Shown here: in pieces, positions 23,386 through 31,249 of the stretch
Layout: every line of letters starts with the position of its first letter
Position numbering within the stretch: position 1 is the first letter of the stretch
Assembly: GCA_030429045.1 (NCBI GenBank)
Contig: JAUIEA010000023.1
Coordinates: 1 to 36,771, forward strand
Length of the DNA: 36,771 bases
DNA from: Bacteroidia bacterium
Lineage (GTDB): Bacteria; Bacteroidota; Bacteroidia; Chitinophagales; Saprospiraceae
Reading direction: 5' to 3'
Position numbers and translations under genes: made by a program
Notes under the pieces: model-generated
Database searches by the model: none
Told to the model about the DNA's origin: nothing
The model's input: the letters and a program-made list of their open reading frames with translations, nothing else

Positions 23386-25179
23386 ATGGTGCTTGACTTT
23401 CCTTCTGAATCAAGGATCCTCATTTACAATGCTGCTCTCCTTTCCGGATTCATCCTGCTCTATCTGCGCGCCTGTTTCGTCGGACTCCGCGCCGGACTCA
23501 CCAAAGGGCCCTGGCTGGCATCCCTGACCATTCTGTTCATTGCCCTGGTCACCGGTATGCGCTGGGGTGGCATGTCCATCACTGATTGGACACTCCTGAT
23601 GCAGGGTGACCTGATGAAGATCCACCCCAGAGGGTTCTCCCTGATGGGTGGCATCCTGCTGTTCATGCCTGTATTCCTGATCTTGCAACGGCAGTTTCGT
23701 TGGCCACTTTCTGTCCTGGACCGCATTGTGGTCTGCATTCCGGTCGTCATTGCCATCGGGCGGATCGGCTGCCTGTTTGCCGGATGCTGCTCCGGCACAA
23801 TCTGTACCCTTCCGTGGGGGATCCATTATGGGATCGGTACTCCCACCTTTGCCGAACAGGTCCATTCCGGAATGATCGGTGCGACATCCACCCTCTCGAA
23901 TCCAGTACACCCCTTCCCTGCTTATGTCATCTTCCTGAACGGATGCATCGCCCTGCTGCTATACCGTTTACGTAAAAAGTTGCCTCATCCGGGCCAAATG
24001 ACCCTCTTGACCATTGCCCTGCTGTTTCTTTCCAGATTCATACTTGAATTTTATAGAAGCCCGGCCACCCTTCATGGGTTTGCGGTACCCGTCCTGGGTT
24101 TAAAAATGTCACAATGGATCCTGCTCCTGTCCGGACTATTCGCACTTTGGAAGGTCAGTCATCTCAAACCCGAAGTGGATCAGGACAAACCCAGAGAATC
24201 TTCATCCGCATATCCGTCGATCTGGATCAGCATCCTGTCATTCGGGCTTCTGGTGTTCACCTGGCCCAAATACAGCAGCCTCGAAATCATTCTGCTATCC
24301 ACCATCATTCTTCCGCTCCTCCTGCATCTGGCTTTTTCTGCATTTGCCAGGAAACGTACATTCCCGGACTATCTTTTGAACTGGGCACACCTGCCCAGCC
24401 TGGCCGCACTGATCATCATCATGCCAACGGATAGCCTTCCCCTTCACAGGACGACCCCGGACAGGTCCAGTTGGGTGCAATTGGGCTTTTCCATGGCGGA
24501 ATCTCCTTTTGAACAAAGTAAGATTGATCGATATACCCAACCGGATTGTGCAGGAGACAGTATTGTCACGCATACCTCCAGAATAAAAGTGATCAACTTT
24601 GCCGGAGACCTGGGTGTACACATGCTCCGCGACGACTCGGAGTTTGTGATCGGTTGTAATGGGATGTATACGGAAATGACCCGCTCTGCATCATCAACGG
24701 GTTATATCCCTGAAGGAAAATACTATTTCAGAAGCCTGGGCCCGTATATACAAGTGGATGGGCGGGTAGTGGGTGCGTCCATTGGTTGGCAATTTATAAA
24801 TACAAATTACCCGGGCGATACGGATTCTGATCTGATCTTGTTCCCTTCTGAACGCCAGCGCTTATTGCTCCGCTTTCGATTGGGACTGCGTCATCGTTTT
24901 TTTGTGGAGTACAATAAATTTCAGTGGAACAATTACCCGACACTCCCGGGCAATGCACATTCCTTTTATGCCGCACATGGATTAAACCGTCGGGATGGGA
25001 GCGCCTGTATTCGATTGGGCATCCACAACCCGAACATTTCATATGACAAAGTAAGGGTGTCCTTGGGAGGACGAATTCCAGTCTTCAATAAGGCAGTGCT
25101 CATTGAGCCAGAAATATTCACAAACCGGCATGGCTTTCAATATGCACTGGGAATGCGTTTCAATATGGGCAAACAGTAA
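23386..25179 (+). CDS. Lgt-like membrane protein with beta-barrel-like C-terminal extension
   Basis: 597 residues from the ATG at 23386 (an ATG at 23317 would add 23 residues without hydrophobic character). Residues 1-260 resemble prolipoprotein diacylglyceryl transferase (Lgt): multiple membrane helices, GRIGCLFAGCCSG at 125-137 in place of GRIGNF, and ILEFYRSP at 219-226. However, the Asn of GRIGN is Cys, and the HGG motif is MGG (about 88-90), so ordinary Lgt catalysis is doubtful. More membrane helices occupy about 278-350. Residues about 362-597 change character: alternating polar/aromatic strands (WVQLGFSM, YYFRSLGPYIQVDG, ASIGWQFINTNYPG, LLLRFRLGLRHRFFVEYN, FQYALGMRFNMG) like an outer-membrane beta-barrel or a strand-rich domain. 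Such a join of an inner-membrane enzyme and barrel-like strands is unusual. No frameshift is seen at the junction. Confidence 0.8.
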   Translation: MVLDFPSESRILIYNAALLSGFILLYLRACFVGLRAGLTKGPWLASLTILFIALVTGMRWGGMSITDWTLLMQGDLMKIHPRGFSLMGGILLFMPVFLILQRQFRWPLSVLDRIVVCIPVVIAIGRIGCLFAGCCSGTICTLPWGIHYGIGTPTFAEQVHSGMIGATSTLSNPVHPFPAYVIFLNGCIALLLYRLRKKLPHPGQMTLLTIALLFLSRFILEFYRSPATLHGFAVPVLGLKMSQWILLLSGLFALWKVSHLKPEVDQDKPRESSSAYPSIWISILSFGLLVFTWPKYSSLEIILLSTIILPLLLHLAFSAFARKRTFPDYLLNWAHLPSLAALIIIMPTDSLPLHRTTPDRSSWVQLGFSMAESPFEQSKIDRYTQPDCAGDSIVTHTSRIKVINFAGDLGVHMLRDDSEFVIGCNGMYTEMTRSASSTGYIPEGKYYFRSLGPYIQVDGRVVGASIGWQFINTNYPGDTDSDLILFPSERQRLLLRFRLGLRHRFFVEYNKFQWNNYPTLPGNAHSFYAAHGLNRRDGSACIRLGIHNPNISYDKVRVSLGGRIPVFNKAVLIEPEIFTNRHGFQYALGMRFNMGKQ

Positions 25180-25227
25180 GACAAATACGCCCAAAAAGCA
25201 AAAATCCAATAGCCGTTGCAGCCATTC

Positions 25228-25266
25228 GAATTTTGAATTTGGTCCTTATTTGTGAATTGGAATTTC
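25228..25266 (+). repeat. GAATTTTGAATTTGG-type intergenic repeat fragment
   Basis: GAATTTTGAATTTGG, CTTATTTGTGAATTGG and AATTTC recur in the same order as in 5366-5424. It fills the short gap between the convergent stops at 25179 and 25266. No hairpin terminator is visible there. Confidence 0.5.
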
Positions 25267-26444
25267 TACTTAAATGGGTTACTCCATTTCTCCTCCAACC
25301 CCACCGTCTCATCCGTCAGCGTGTGCAGGAATGCCACCAGGGCATCCCGTTGTTCCTGGCTGAAATTGAAGAGATTCGGCAGGCCATTCGGACGGACCAA
25401 TGGCGGATCCAGGGTCGGGTGACTTTGGACTCCTTCCGAATAATGGCCAATGACCTCATGGAGCGTTGCAAAGCGGCCATCATGCATGTACGGGGCGGTC
25501 AGGGCAATATTCCGCAAACTCGGCACCTTGAACTTGCCCTCCAGTAGCGGCTGGTTGAAAAATCCACCGACTCCCAGATCTACAGGATCAGAATCCAGGC
25601 CGTTATTGCGGGGGCCGGGAGCGACAAAATTGTCCGTGCCATGACACACGGCACAACCGGCACCATTCGGTGGCGGATTAAAAAAGATCTGCTTCCCCAG
25701 ATTTTCCTCCGCTGAAAAATTGGCAAAGGCTACATTTCCCTGGTCTTGAAAAACAGCTGGAAAGGCAGCTCGTCCTGCATCGTACTTGCTCTGGTAGGAA
25801 ATGATAGACCGGACAAATTGTGCCAGACTGCGGGAGATTCGTTCAGCATCAATGGATTCACTTCCAAACGCCCGTTTGAAAAGGATAGGGTATACCGGTG
25901 AATTCTTCAAGCGCGACACTAGTGTATCCAGGGTTAATCCCATCTCTACGCCATCCTGGATGGGCATCAATACCTGGTCTTCCAGGGTTACTGCACGTTC
26001 ATCCCAGAAAAAATGTCCGTTCTGATAATAGGCGGCCTGGACCAGGGACATGCTGTGCCGGCCTGTATGTCCACCTTCAAACCCTTCCGACAGGATCTTT
26101 TCATCCGAAAATCCGATCTCCTGTTTGTGGCAGGAGGCACAGGAGACCGTATGATTCCTGGAGAGTTGTGGATCGTAGAACAAGACCCGTCCAAGGGTCG
26201 CTCCCCAGTCCGTGATCATATTATTGGCCGGGGTATTGTCCTGACCGATAACAGGCTGAACAGTCAGATAATCCGGAAGTGAAGGTGTCGCATATAGAAA
26301 AGGTTCGGAAGGCAGATCCAGCACTCCAGCAAGGACCTCATCATCCAACTGATCCTGATCGGGAGCATCTTCCTTATTGCAGGAGGTCAGGATAACAAAT
26401 CCGCATGCCAACAGGCTGATACATACAATTCTAAGGCTCTTCAT
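25266..26444 (-). CDS. Third di-heme cytochrome c peroxidase/MauG-family lipoprotein
   Basis: 392 residues from the ATG at 26444; an ATG four codons upstream (26456) is possible. Lipobox LTSC (Cys22) marks an exported lipoprotein. Heme sites are CASCH at 102-106 and CAVCH at 264-268. The inter-heme Trp region is FFWDERA (145-151), and FKVPSLRN, PYMHDGRF and GHYSEG are present. It is longer than the other two by an N-terminal acidic linker (about 24-45) and an insert before the second heme. It stands alone, 85 bases downstream of a small membrane protein gene on the same strand, so its partner, if any, is not evident; it may be a plain peroxidase or act on an unlinked protein. Confidence 0.92.
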   Translation of the reverse strand: MKSLRIVCISLLACGFVILTSCNKEDAPDQDQLDDEVLAGVLDLPSEPFLYATPSLPDYLTVQPVIGQDNTPANNMITDWGATLGRVLFYDPQLSRNHTVSCASCHKQEIGFSDEKILSEGFEGGHTGRHSMSLVQAAYYQNGHFFWDERAVTLEDQVLMPIQDGVEMGLTLDTLVSRLKNSPVYPILFKRAFGSESIDAERISRSLAQFVRSIISYQSKYDAGRAAFPAVFQDQGNVAFANFSAEENLGKQIFFNPPPNGAGCAVCHGTDNFVAPGPRNNGLDSDPVDLGVGGFFNQPLLEGKFKVPSLRNIALTAPYMHDGRFATLHEVIGHYSEGVQSHPTLDPPLVRPNGLPNLFNFSQEQRDALVAFLHTLTDETVGLEEKWSNPFK

Positions 26445-26529
26445 GATCGCGATCAATTAGTCGACAGGGTGCTACTCAATGATTGGACGGATTGAATGGA
26501 GGAAGGTTGAATTCTGGATCGAAATAATG

Positions 26530-26988
26530 TCAGGATTCCAGGACCTCTTCCAGCTTCTCTTTGCGACGTTCTTTCTTTTTTTTCCGCCGGTCCGAACGCC
26601 GACGGATACCTGCTTTCCGTCCGAGAAGGGCATCAATGGCAAGCAGAACAAAAGCAGTATACCAGATCTTTAGCCCCCAGTCAGGTGACACACCGATCAA
26701 CTCCTCTGTCCCTTCCTGCGGAAGATGGTGAATACCCCATACCAGGGAGGCCATGGCCAGGGAGACCAGGATCACGATGGTACGACGCAATCCGCCATAC
26801 ATTCTGTAGGCCAGGAAAAAGCCAAGATTGGCCAACCAGGGCAAGCCCAGCATCCACTGCAAGTCGATCAGCCCGATCACCCCGAAAAGAACCAGGTGAT
26901 ATCCCTTCAGCTCGCTCCCGATAAAAACCGGCAGAAAAAGGGCCAGGACATAGGTCCAGAAAGCGATCCAACGCAGGGGGTGACGCAT
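26530..26988 (-). CDS. Small multi-pass membrane protein with basic C-terminus
   Basis: 152 residues with about four hydrophobic segments (about 8-28, 32-55, 66-88, 105-125) and a strongly basic tail from about 128 (RRRSDRRKKKKERRKEK), expected to lie in the cytoplasm. I do not recognise a family. The ATG at 26988 is preceded at 26993-27000 by TATCTTCG on the minus strand, a near match to the -7 box, so it probably has its own promoter although the moa operon ends 117 bases upstream on the same strand. Confidence 0.75.
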   Translation of the reverse strand: MRHPLRWIAFWTYVLALFLPVFIGSELKGYHLVLFGVIGLIDLQWMLGLPWLANLGFFLAYRMYGGLRRTIVILVSLAMASLVWGIHHLPQEGTEELIGVSPDWGLKIWYTAFVLLAIDALLGRKAGIRRRSDRRKKKKERRKEKLEEVLES

Positions 26989-26992
26989 GAGA

Positions 26993-27000
26993 CGAAGATA
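26993..27000 (-). promoter_or_regulatory. Near-consensus -7 box before the small membrane protein gene
   Basis: TATCTTCG on the minus strand differs from TAnnTTTG at one position and ends 4 bases before the ATG at 26988. Confidence 0.35.
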
Positions 27001-27105
27001 ATGGAAATTGCAGCGATTTTAACATTTCCATCCCCCTTCAAACCCACTTGCAACCTCTGGTAATGGCAATGCATGGATGTGAATCAAAAGAACAATGGTC
27101 AGGGA

Positions 27106-28023
27106 TCAGGCATCGTGACGCATGCCCTGGGCGACGCGAAAAATGTGCAGGACATAGGGAAACAGCGCATCCATGGTTTCCCGGGCTCCATTGGTTGATC
27201 CGGGCAGCGTCAGGACCAGTGTCTTTCCGATCATCCCGGCCACACCGCGACTGAGCATGGCAAACGGAGTTCTATCCTGCCCATACTTGCGGGCGGCTTC
27301 CATCACACCCGGAATCTCGCGATCGAGCAAGGGCTGGATGGTTTCTGGGGTGATATCCCGGGGAGACAATCCGGTCCCGCCGGTGAAGAGTAACAGGTCT
27401 GCTCCATCCGCGCCGGTGTATTCTGCCACGGCCTTCCGGATCGCATCCGGTTCGTCCGGGATCACCGTATACTGGGACACCTTGACCTCCCATTGTTCCA
27501 GTTTTTCCCGGATCGCCAGGCCGGCTTTATCGGCCTTGCTTCCGGCAGAAACACTGTCCGAACAAACCACGACTGCAGCCTGGAGGTCCAGATGAAGATG
27601 ATCCCTGAACTGTGATTTTCCACCCTTCTTTTTCACCAGGCGAATAGTCCCGATCTCTACGCCCTTGTCGATAGGTTTCAACATGTCATACATGGTCAGG
27701 GCCGTCACGGCTGCTCCATGCATGGCCTCTACCTCCACGCCCGTTCTGTAGATGGCATGCACCTCCACCTCGATATGGATCTGGTCGCCTCTGATCTCAC
27801 TCTGGATGGCTGCATACTCGACGGGAAGTGGATGGCAATCCGGAATGACATCCGAGGTTTTCTTGATGGCCAGCAGGCCGGCGGCCCGACTCATCTCAAA
27901 CACATTGCCCTTGGGTACCGTCCCCTGGCGAATGGCCTCCAGGGTGGCGGGGTCACTGACAGTGATCCGCGCTTCTGCAACAGCCTGTCGCAAGGTGTTT
28001 ATCTTATTCGTGATATTATTCAT
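27106..28023 (-). CDS. moaCB: Bifunctional molybdenum cofactor protein MoaC-MoaB fusion
   Basis: 305 residues. The N-terminal half (1-142) is MoaC, cyclic pyranopterin monophosphate synthase: KGNVFEMSRAAGL, SDVIPDCHPLP with the catalytic-region His, and VEVEAMHGAAVTALTMYDM through KPIDKG with the Asp/Lys pair. The C-terminal half (146-305) is a MoaB/MogA-type molybdopterin-binding domain with TGGTGLSPRDITPE at 214-227 and LPGS at 273-276, which adenylylates molybdopterin. Such fusions occur in Bacteroidota. The gene follows moaE after only 4 bases. MoaA, which would make the MoaC substrate, is not in the window. Confidence 0.95.
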   Translation of the reverse strand: MNNITNKINTLRQAVAEARITVSDPATLEAIRQGTVPKGNVFEMSRAAGLLAIKKTSDVIPDCHPLPVEYAAIQSEIRGDQIHIEVEVHAIYRTGVEVEAMHGAAVTALTMYDMLKPIDKGVEIGTIRLVKKKGGKSQFRDHLHLDLQAAVVVCSDSVSAGSKADKAGLAIREKLEQWEVKVSQYTVIPDEPDAIRKAVAEYTGADGADLLLFTGGTGLSPRDITPETIQPLLDREIPGVMEAARKYGQDRTPFAMLSRGVAGMIGKTLVLTLPGSTNGARETMDALFPYVLHIFRVAQGMRHDA

Positions 28024-28027
28024 ACGA

Positions 28028-28471
28028 CTATTGATTCACTTTCCAGGTACCCTCTGATTCGTCAAACATCTCCTTGCCCCAAATGGGCACATCTGCCTTG
28101 ATCATTTCGACGATTTCTCGCAATGCTGTAAATGCAGCATCCCGATGCGGGGAGCTGACAAATACAAACAGACTGATCTCTCCTGCCCGAACCGTGCCCA
28201 GGCTGTGATAGATATGCATGCATGTCAGCGGGTGAGCGGCAAATGCCTCTTCCCGGATCCCATGCACCTTCTGCATGGCCATCTCCTCATATGCCGTGTA
28301 ATCGATATGAGAAACCGTTCGGCCACCCTGCTCATCCGCACGCACCTGGCCCAGAAAAATGGCATGTGCACCGATGTCCGTTTTGGATTGATGCTTGGCA
28401 ATAGACTCTCCGATAAAACCAGCGGAGATCGGCCCTTCTACAAATATGTTCTTTGCTTTCTTTCCACTCAT
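28028..28471 (-). CDS. moaE: Molybdopterin synthase large subunit
   Basis: 147 residues from ATG at 28471; the frame is open upstream but that part overlaps moaD. MoaE with MoaD inserts two sulfurs into cyclic pyranopterin monophosphate. Family motifs are present: GAHAIFLGQVR near the N-terminus, DYTAYEEMA, HIYHSLGTVRAGE, VSSPHRDAAFTALREIVEMIK and VPIWGKEMFDESEGTW, including the active-site lysines. It lies 22 bases after moaD and 4 before moaCB. Confidence 0.95.
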   Translation of the reverse strand: MSGKKAKNIFVEGPISAGFIGESIAKHQSKTDIGAHAIFLGQVRADEQGGRTVSHIDYTAYEEMAMQKVHGIREEAFAAHPLTCMHIYHSLGTVRAGEISLFVFVSSPHRDAAFTALREIVEMIKADVPIWGKEMFDESEGTWKVNQ

Positions 28472-28493
28472 GTTTTCCTGGTTCAAGGTTGAA

Positions 28494-28742
28494 TTATCCG
28501 CCGGAATAGGGAGGCAATAAAGCCACCTGAGCACCCGGGGCGATCGGCTGGTTGTTCTGGACAACTTCCATGTTTACAGCGACTACAAACGGCAGGTCCT
28601 TTAATTCTGGAAAGGCCGCGATCAGTTCAGCTTTCAGCTGATCCGTATCCCGGGTCAGGGGCCACTGCTTTTCCTGGCCTCCCAGCAATTCTGCGATCAT
28701 GCCGAATGCGACCAGTTGAATATCTGTATCCTTTTCCTTCAT
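28494..28742 (-). CDS. moaD: Molybdopterin synthase small subunit (MoaD/ThiS-type ubiquitin-like)
   Basis: 82 residues ending in PPYSGG; the C-terminal Gly-Gly is the site that becomes thiocarboxylated by MoeB. The body shows the beta-grasp pattern (IQLVAFGMIAELLG, FVVAVNMEVVQNN, IAPGAQVALLPPYSGG). The ATG at 28742 shares a base with the TGA stop of the TSUP gene (TGATG), which fixes the start despite a longer open frame upstream. No MoeB is in the window. Confidence 0.93.
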   Translation of the reverse strand: MKEKDTDIQLVAFGMIAELLGGQEKQWPLTRDTDQLKAELIAAFPELKDLPFVVAVNMEVVQNNQPIAPGAQVALLPPYSGG

Positions 28743-29473
28743 CAGATCAATATCAGTTTTACAGCAGCGATCAACAGGACCGATGCCAGGAAGTACCGCA
28801 GCCAGTTCTGCCCCATCCATCGGGCACCAAGATAGCTCCCGGCGATCCCTCCCGCAAATGCTGCCAGGATCATCAGGGGCATCCGTGGGTCCAAGGCCAG
28901 GCCATCGGTGATCATCCCGCCCAATCCAGCCAGTGAATTGACCAGAATGAAAAGAGCCGAAACAGCAGCCGTTTCTTTCATATCGGCCCAGTGCAACAGC
29001 AGGATCAGCGGTGACAGAATGATGCCACCACCAATGCCGATCATCCCCGAAAACAGGCCGATTCCCGCTCCGGCAAGGATGGCCCAACCCCATTCAATCT
29101 TGCGGATCTCCCTGTCCTTCTGCCGGATCTGCCACAGCATTCGCACAACGGCTATCACCAGCAGGACCCCGAGAATCCGTTTGTACGCCAGGGGATCGAC
29201 ATCTATGGTCCCCCCGATAAAGGAGGCCGGTACAGAACCCAATGCAAAGGGCAGGAAGATGTTCATTCGAAAATAGCCCCTGTGCCAGTATTGGTAGAAG
29301 GCCAGCGATGCGACGATCACATTCAGGACCAGTGCAGAAGGACGCATCACTTCCGGAGCCAGACCGAAGAGGGCCATCACCGCCAGGTATCCGCTGGCCC
29401 CACCATGCCCGACGCTGGCATAGAAAAAGGCCACGGCAAGCAGGGTGAAGTAGAAGAGCAGGATCGGATCCAT
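28742..29473 (-). CDS. TSUP (TauE/SafE) family permease within the moa operon
   Basis: 243 residues, about eight membrane helices in two halves. The family hallmarks are ASVGHGGASGYLAVMALFG near the N-terminus and GLFSGMIGIGGGIILSPLI in the second half, with the repeated GGxxG turns. TSUP proteins move small anions such as sulfite or organosulfonates, or sulfur compounds. Position between the ModE-type regulator (10-base gap) and moaD (one-base overlap) suggests a job tied to molybdenum cofactor, for example oxyanion or sulfur supply, or handling sulfite for a molybdoenzyme. That is inference. Confidence 0.9.
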   Translation of the reverse strand: MDPILLFYFTLLAVAFFYASVGHGGASGYLAVMALFGLAPEVMRPSALVLNVIVASLAFYQYWHRGYFRMNIFLPFALGSVPASFIGGTIDVDPLAYKRILGVLLVIAVVRMLWQIRQKDREIRKIEWGWAILAGAGIGLFSGMIGIGGGIILSPLILLLHWADMKETAAVSALFILVNSLAGLGGMITDGLALDPRMPLMILAAFAGGIAGSYLGARWMGQNWLRYFLASVLLIAAVKLILI

Positions 29474-29483
29474 CGGATGAGGG

Positions 29484-29828
29484 CTAGGAGGTTTTGGCTG
29501 ATGACCTGCTTTGACTCAGGTAGTCCTTGAACCGTTGCTCTTCCCGTTGAAAAGCGGATAAAATTGCCCGTCCTTCCTCGGTCAGTGTAGCACCTCCACC
29601 ATCCTTGCCTCCCGTGGTACGCTCCACCAGTTGACAGGTGGCAGATGTATTCATCGCCCTGACCCGCCCCCAGGCCTGCCGATAGGTCAGCCCCAGCGAT
29701 TCTGCTGCCTTTCGGATGGAACCCAGGTCACGGATTCCCGCCAGGAGTGCGGCACGCCCCGGGCCGATTTCCAATCCCTGGCATTCCAGCCAGATATGTC
29801 CTTTCAGTGTGAATTCAGGAGCGACCAT
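29484..29828 (-). CDS. Single-domain ModE-type HTH regulator
   Basis: 114 residues from ATG at 29828 (an upstream in-frame ATG at 29849 would enlarge the overlap with moeA). It matches the N-terminal winged-helix domain of ModE: RAALLAGIRDLGSIRKAA, then the recognition helix region GLTYRQAWGRVRAMN at 46-60, and the wing GGKDGGGATLTEEG at 73-86. The C-terminal molybdate-binding Mop/TOBE domains of E. coli ModE are absent, so it may sense molybdate another way or need a partner. The gene overlaps the moeA end by 14 bases, within the molybdenum cofactor operon, and a ModE-box-like palindrome lies upstream of moeA. Confidence 0.88.
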   Translation of the reverse strand: MVAPEFTLKGHIWLECQGLEIGPGRAALLAGIRDLGSIRKAAESLGLTYRQAWGRVRAMNTSATCQLVERTTGGKDGGGATLTEEGRAILSAFQREEQRFKDYLSQSRSSAKTS

Positions 29829-31023
29829 GACCGAGCAGATGAACCTCAACGATTTCTCCCTCCGGCACTTCCTCCCGATCTTCCTCCAGCATGATCACCG
29901 CATTTGCCGGGGCGAAGGATCGCATGATATAGGAAAGTTGCCCCGACAAGGGCAGGACACCCTCTTCTGTGGCCAGGGCCTTCAGAAAGAAGGTGAGGCC
30001 CTTCTTTTTTTTGAATCCGGCCTTGAGGGGCAACCTGACCTTCTCCAGGAACAGGGATTGAAATCCCTGCATTTGTCTCAGGGCAGGATACACATATTGG
30101 TAGAAGCAACTGGTCACGGAGGCCGGGTTTCCGGGCAGGGCAAATACCAGGGTAGATCCGATCTGACCAAAAAACAGTGGCTTGCCCGGTCGCTGCCTGA
30201 CCTTGTAGAAATGTGTGTCTACCCCACCCTCTTCAAAGACCTGCCGCACGATATCGTGATCCCCCACGGATATCCCGCCGGTGATCAGGATGAGGTCGGC
30301 CCCTTCGGCTGCCTGTCGGAAACCCTCCCGGAAGGCATCCACATGGTCCCGAACATGGCTGACAGCCCGGGGAGTCACGCCTTCCGCATGCAGGGCAGCG
30401 ATCAGGGTATGTGAATTGGATTCATAGATATGACCGGGAGGGAGATCCTGACCCGGCTTCACCAATTCGGAGCCTGTAACCATGACATCGACCACGGGCC
30501 GCCGTCGCACCGGGACGGCAGCAATGCCCAGGTTGGCCAGGAAGCCGATGGCCCCGGGTGTCAGGAGTGTGCCGGCTTCCAGGGCCTGTTCACCGCTCCG
30601 GATCTGGGTGGCTTTCCCCCGGATATTGGCACCTTTTTTCAATGTACCGCTGGTCATGGCAATCGACTTTCCGTCAGCAGTGACCCATTCCTGTTGGATC
30701 ACCGTATCTGCACCCGGGGGCATGGGTGCACCGGTAAAAATGCGCATGACTTGTCCAGGGCCCACCTCCTGAGTGGGCCATGTGCCTGCCGGGATCTCGC
30801 CGATCAGTTGCCAGGAGGGAGGCAGGGGGTCTGTCCAGGCCAGGGCATACCCGTCCATGGCGGAATTGTCAAAGGGCGGCATATCCACGGGTGAATCCAG
30901 GGACCGACTGAGAATTCTGCCCCCAGCCAGCTCTACAGGGACGACCTCCTCTGGCAATTGCGGTGTATGGTTCAGCACACATTGCTGGGCTTCGGCCCAG
31001 GAAATGAAATGGGATTGCATCAT
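29815..31023 (-). CDS. moeA: Molybdopterin molybdenumtransferase
   Basis: 402 residues. MoeA inserts molybdate into adenylylated molybdopterin. Motifs: DMPPFDNSAMDGYA at 48-61, RIFTGAPMPPGAD at 94-106, the MoeA/MogA fold stretch DLILITGGISVGDHD at 243-257, RPGKPLFFG near 278-286 and LPGNPAS at 297-303. ATGs at 31023 and 31020 are adjacent; the frame stays open to 31134, but that extension would translate an octamer repeat and the palindromic operator, so it is rejected. It is the first gene of the operon moeA-modE-TSUP-moaD-moaE-moaCB. Confidence 0.96.
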   Translation of the reverse strand: MMQSHFISWAEAQQCVLNHTPQLPEEVVPVELAGGRILSRSLDSPVDMPPFDNSAMDGYALAWTDPLPPSWQLIGEIPAGTWPTQEVGPGQVMRIFTGAPMPPGADTVIQQEWVTADGKSIAMTSGTLKKGANIRGKATQIRSGEQALEAGTLLTPGAIGFLANLGIAAVPVRRRPVVDVMVTGSELVKPGQDLPPGHIYESNSHTLIAALHAEGVTPRAVSHVRDHVDAFREGFRQAAEGADLILITGGISVGDHDIVRQVFEEGGVDTHFYKVRQRPGKPLFFGQIGSTLVFALPGNPASVTSCFYQYVYPALRQMQGFQSLFLEKVRLPLKAGFKKKKGLTFFLKALATEEGVLPLSGQLSYIMRSFAPANAVIMLEEDREEVPEGEIVEVHLLGHGRS

Positions 31024-31040
31024 GGGCGCAAGATCGGAAT

Positions 31041-31066
31041 TCGTTATGACAATTCTGACATAACGA
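31041..31066. promoter_or_regulatory. ModE-box-like palindrome upstream of moeA
   Basis: TCGTTATG, ten bases, CATAACGA: a perfect 8-bp inverted repeat whose inner bases CA/TG also pair after one mismatch. The core CGTTAT-N12-ATAACG equals, from memory, the E. coli modA operator core with the same spacing. It ends 17 bases before the moeA ATG, where it would cover the promoter, and the operon encodes a ModE-type HTH protein. Confidence 0.65.
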
Positions 31067-31078
31067 CTCCGGAGAGGA

Positions 31079-31110
31079 GGTGATGAGGTGATGAGGCGAT
31101 GAGGTGATGA
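31079..31110 (+). repeat. Four tandem 8-mers (GGTGATGA)
   Basis: GGTGATGA, GGTGATGA, GGCGATGA, GGTGATGA in direct succession, one substitution in 32 bases. It lies upstream of the ModE-box-like palindrome in the region between moeA and the 61-residue gene. Confidence 0.85.
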
Positions 31111-31144
31111 AGTAAGAACGAAGCAAATATTCACAAGTGCTGAC

Positions 31145-31166
31145 AGGGCTCACGCCTGGGAGCCCT
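31145..31166. other. 7-bp hairpin between the T9SS gene chain and moeA
   Basis: AGGGCTC (31145-31151) and GAGCCCT (31160-31166) pair across an 8-base loop. On the minus strand it lies downstream of the 61-residue gene and could slow or end transcription, but no T tract follows. Confidence 0.35.
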
Positions 31167-31249
31167 TCGCTTGTCACGGGCTCATGAAGATATCTGCTCG
31201 ATCAGAAAAGTGGTATGGAGATATGAACGGAATACCGGAAATCACAAGC

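Noticed and set aside
28743-29093. Long open frame upstream of moaD in the same frame
   Set aside because: It overlaps the TSUP gene on the same strand; MoaD length and the TGATG coupling place the start at 28742.
31079-31110. CRISPR array
   Set aside because: Units are contiguous 8-mers without spacers, and no cas gene is nearby.
31024-31134. N-terminal extension of MoeA
   Set aside because: It would translate the octamer repeat and the operator palindrome; MoeA homology begins at the MMQSHF start.
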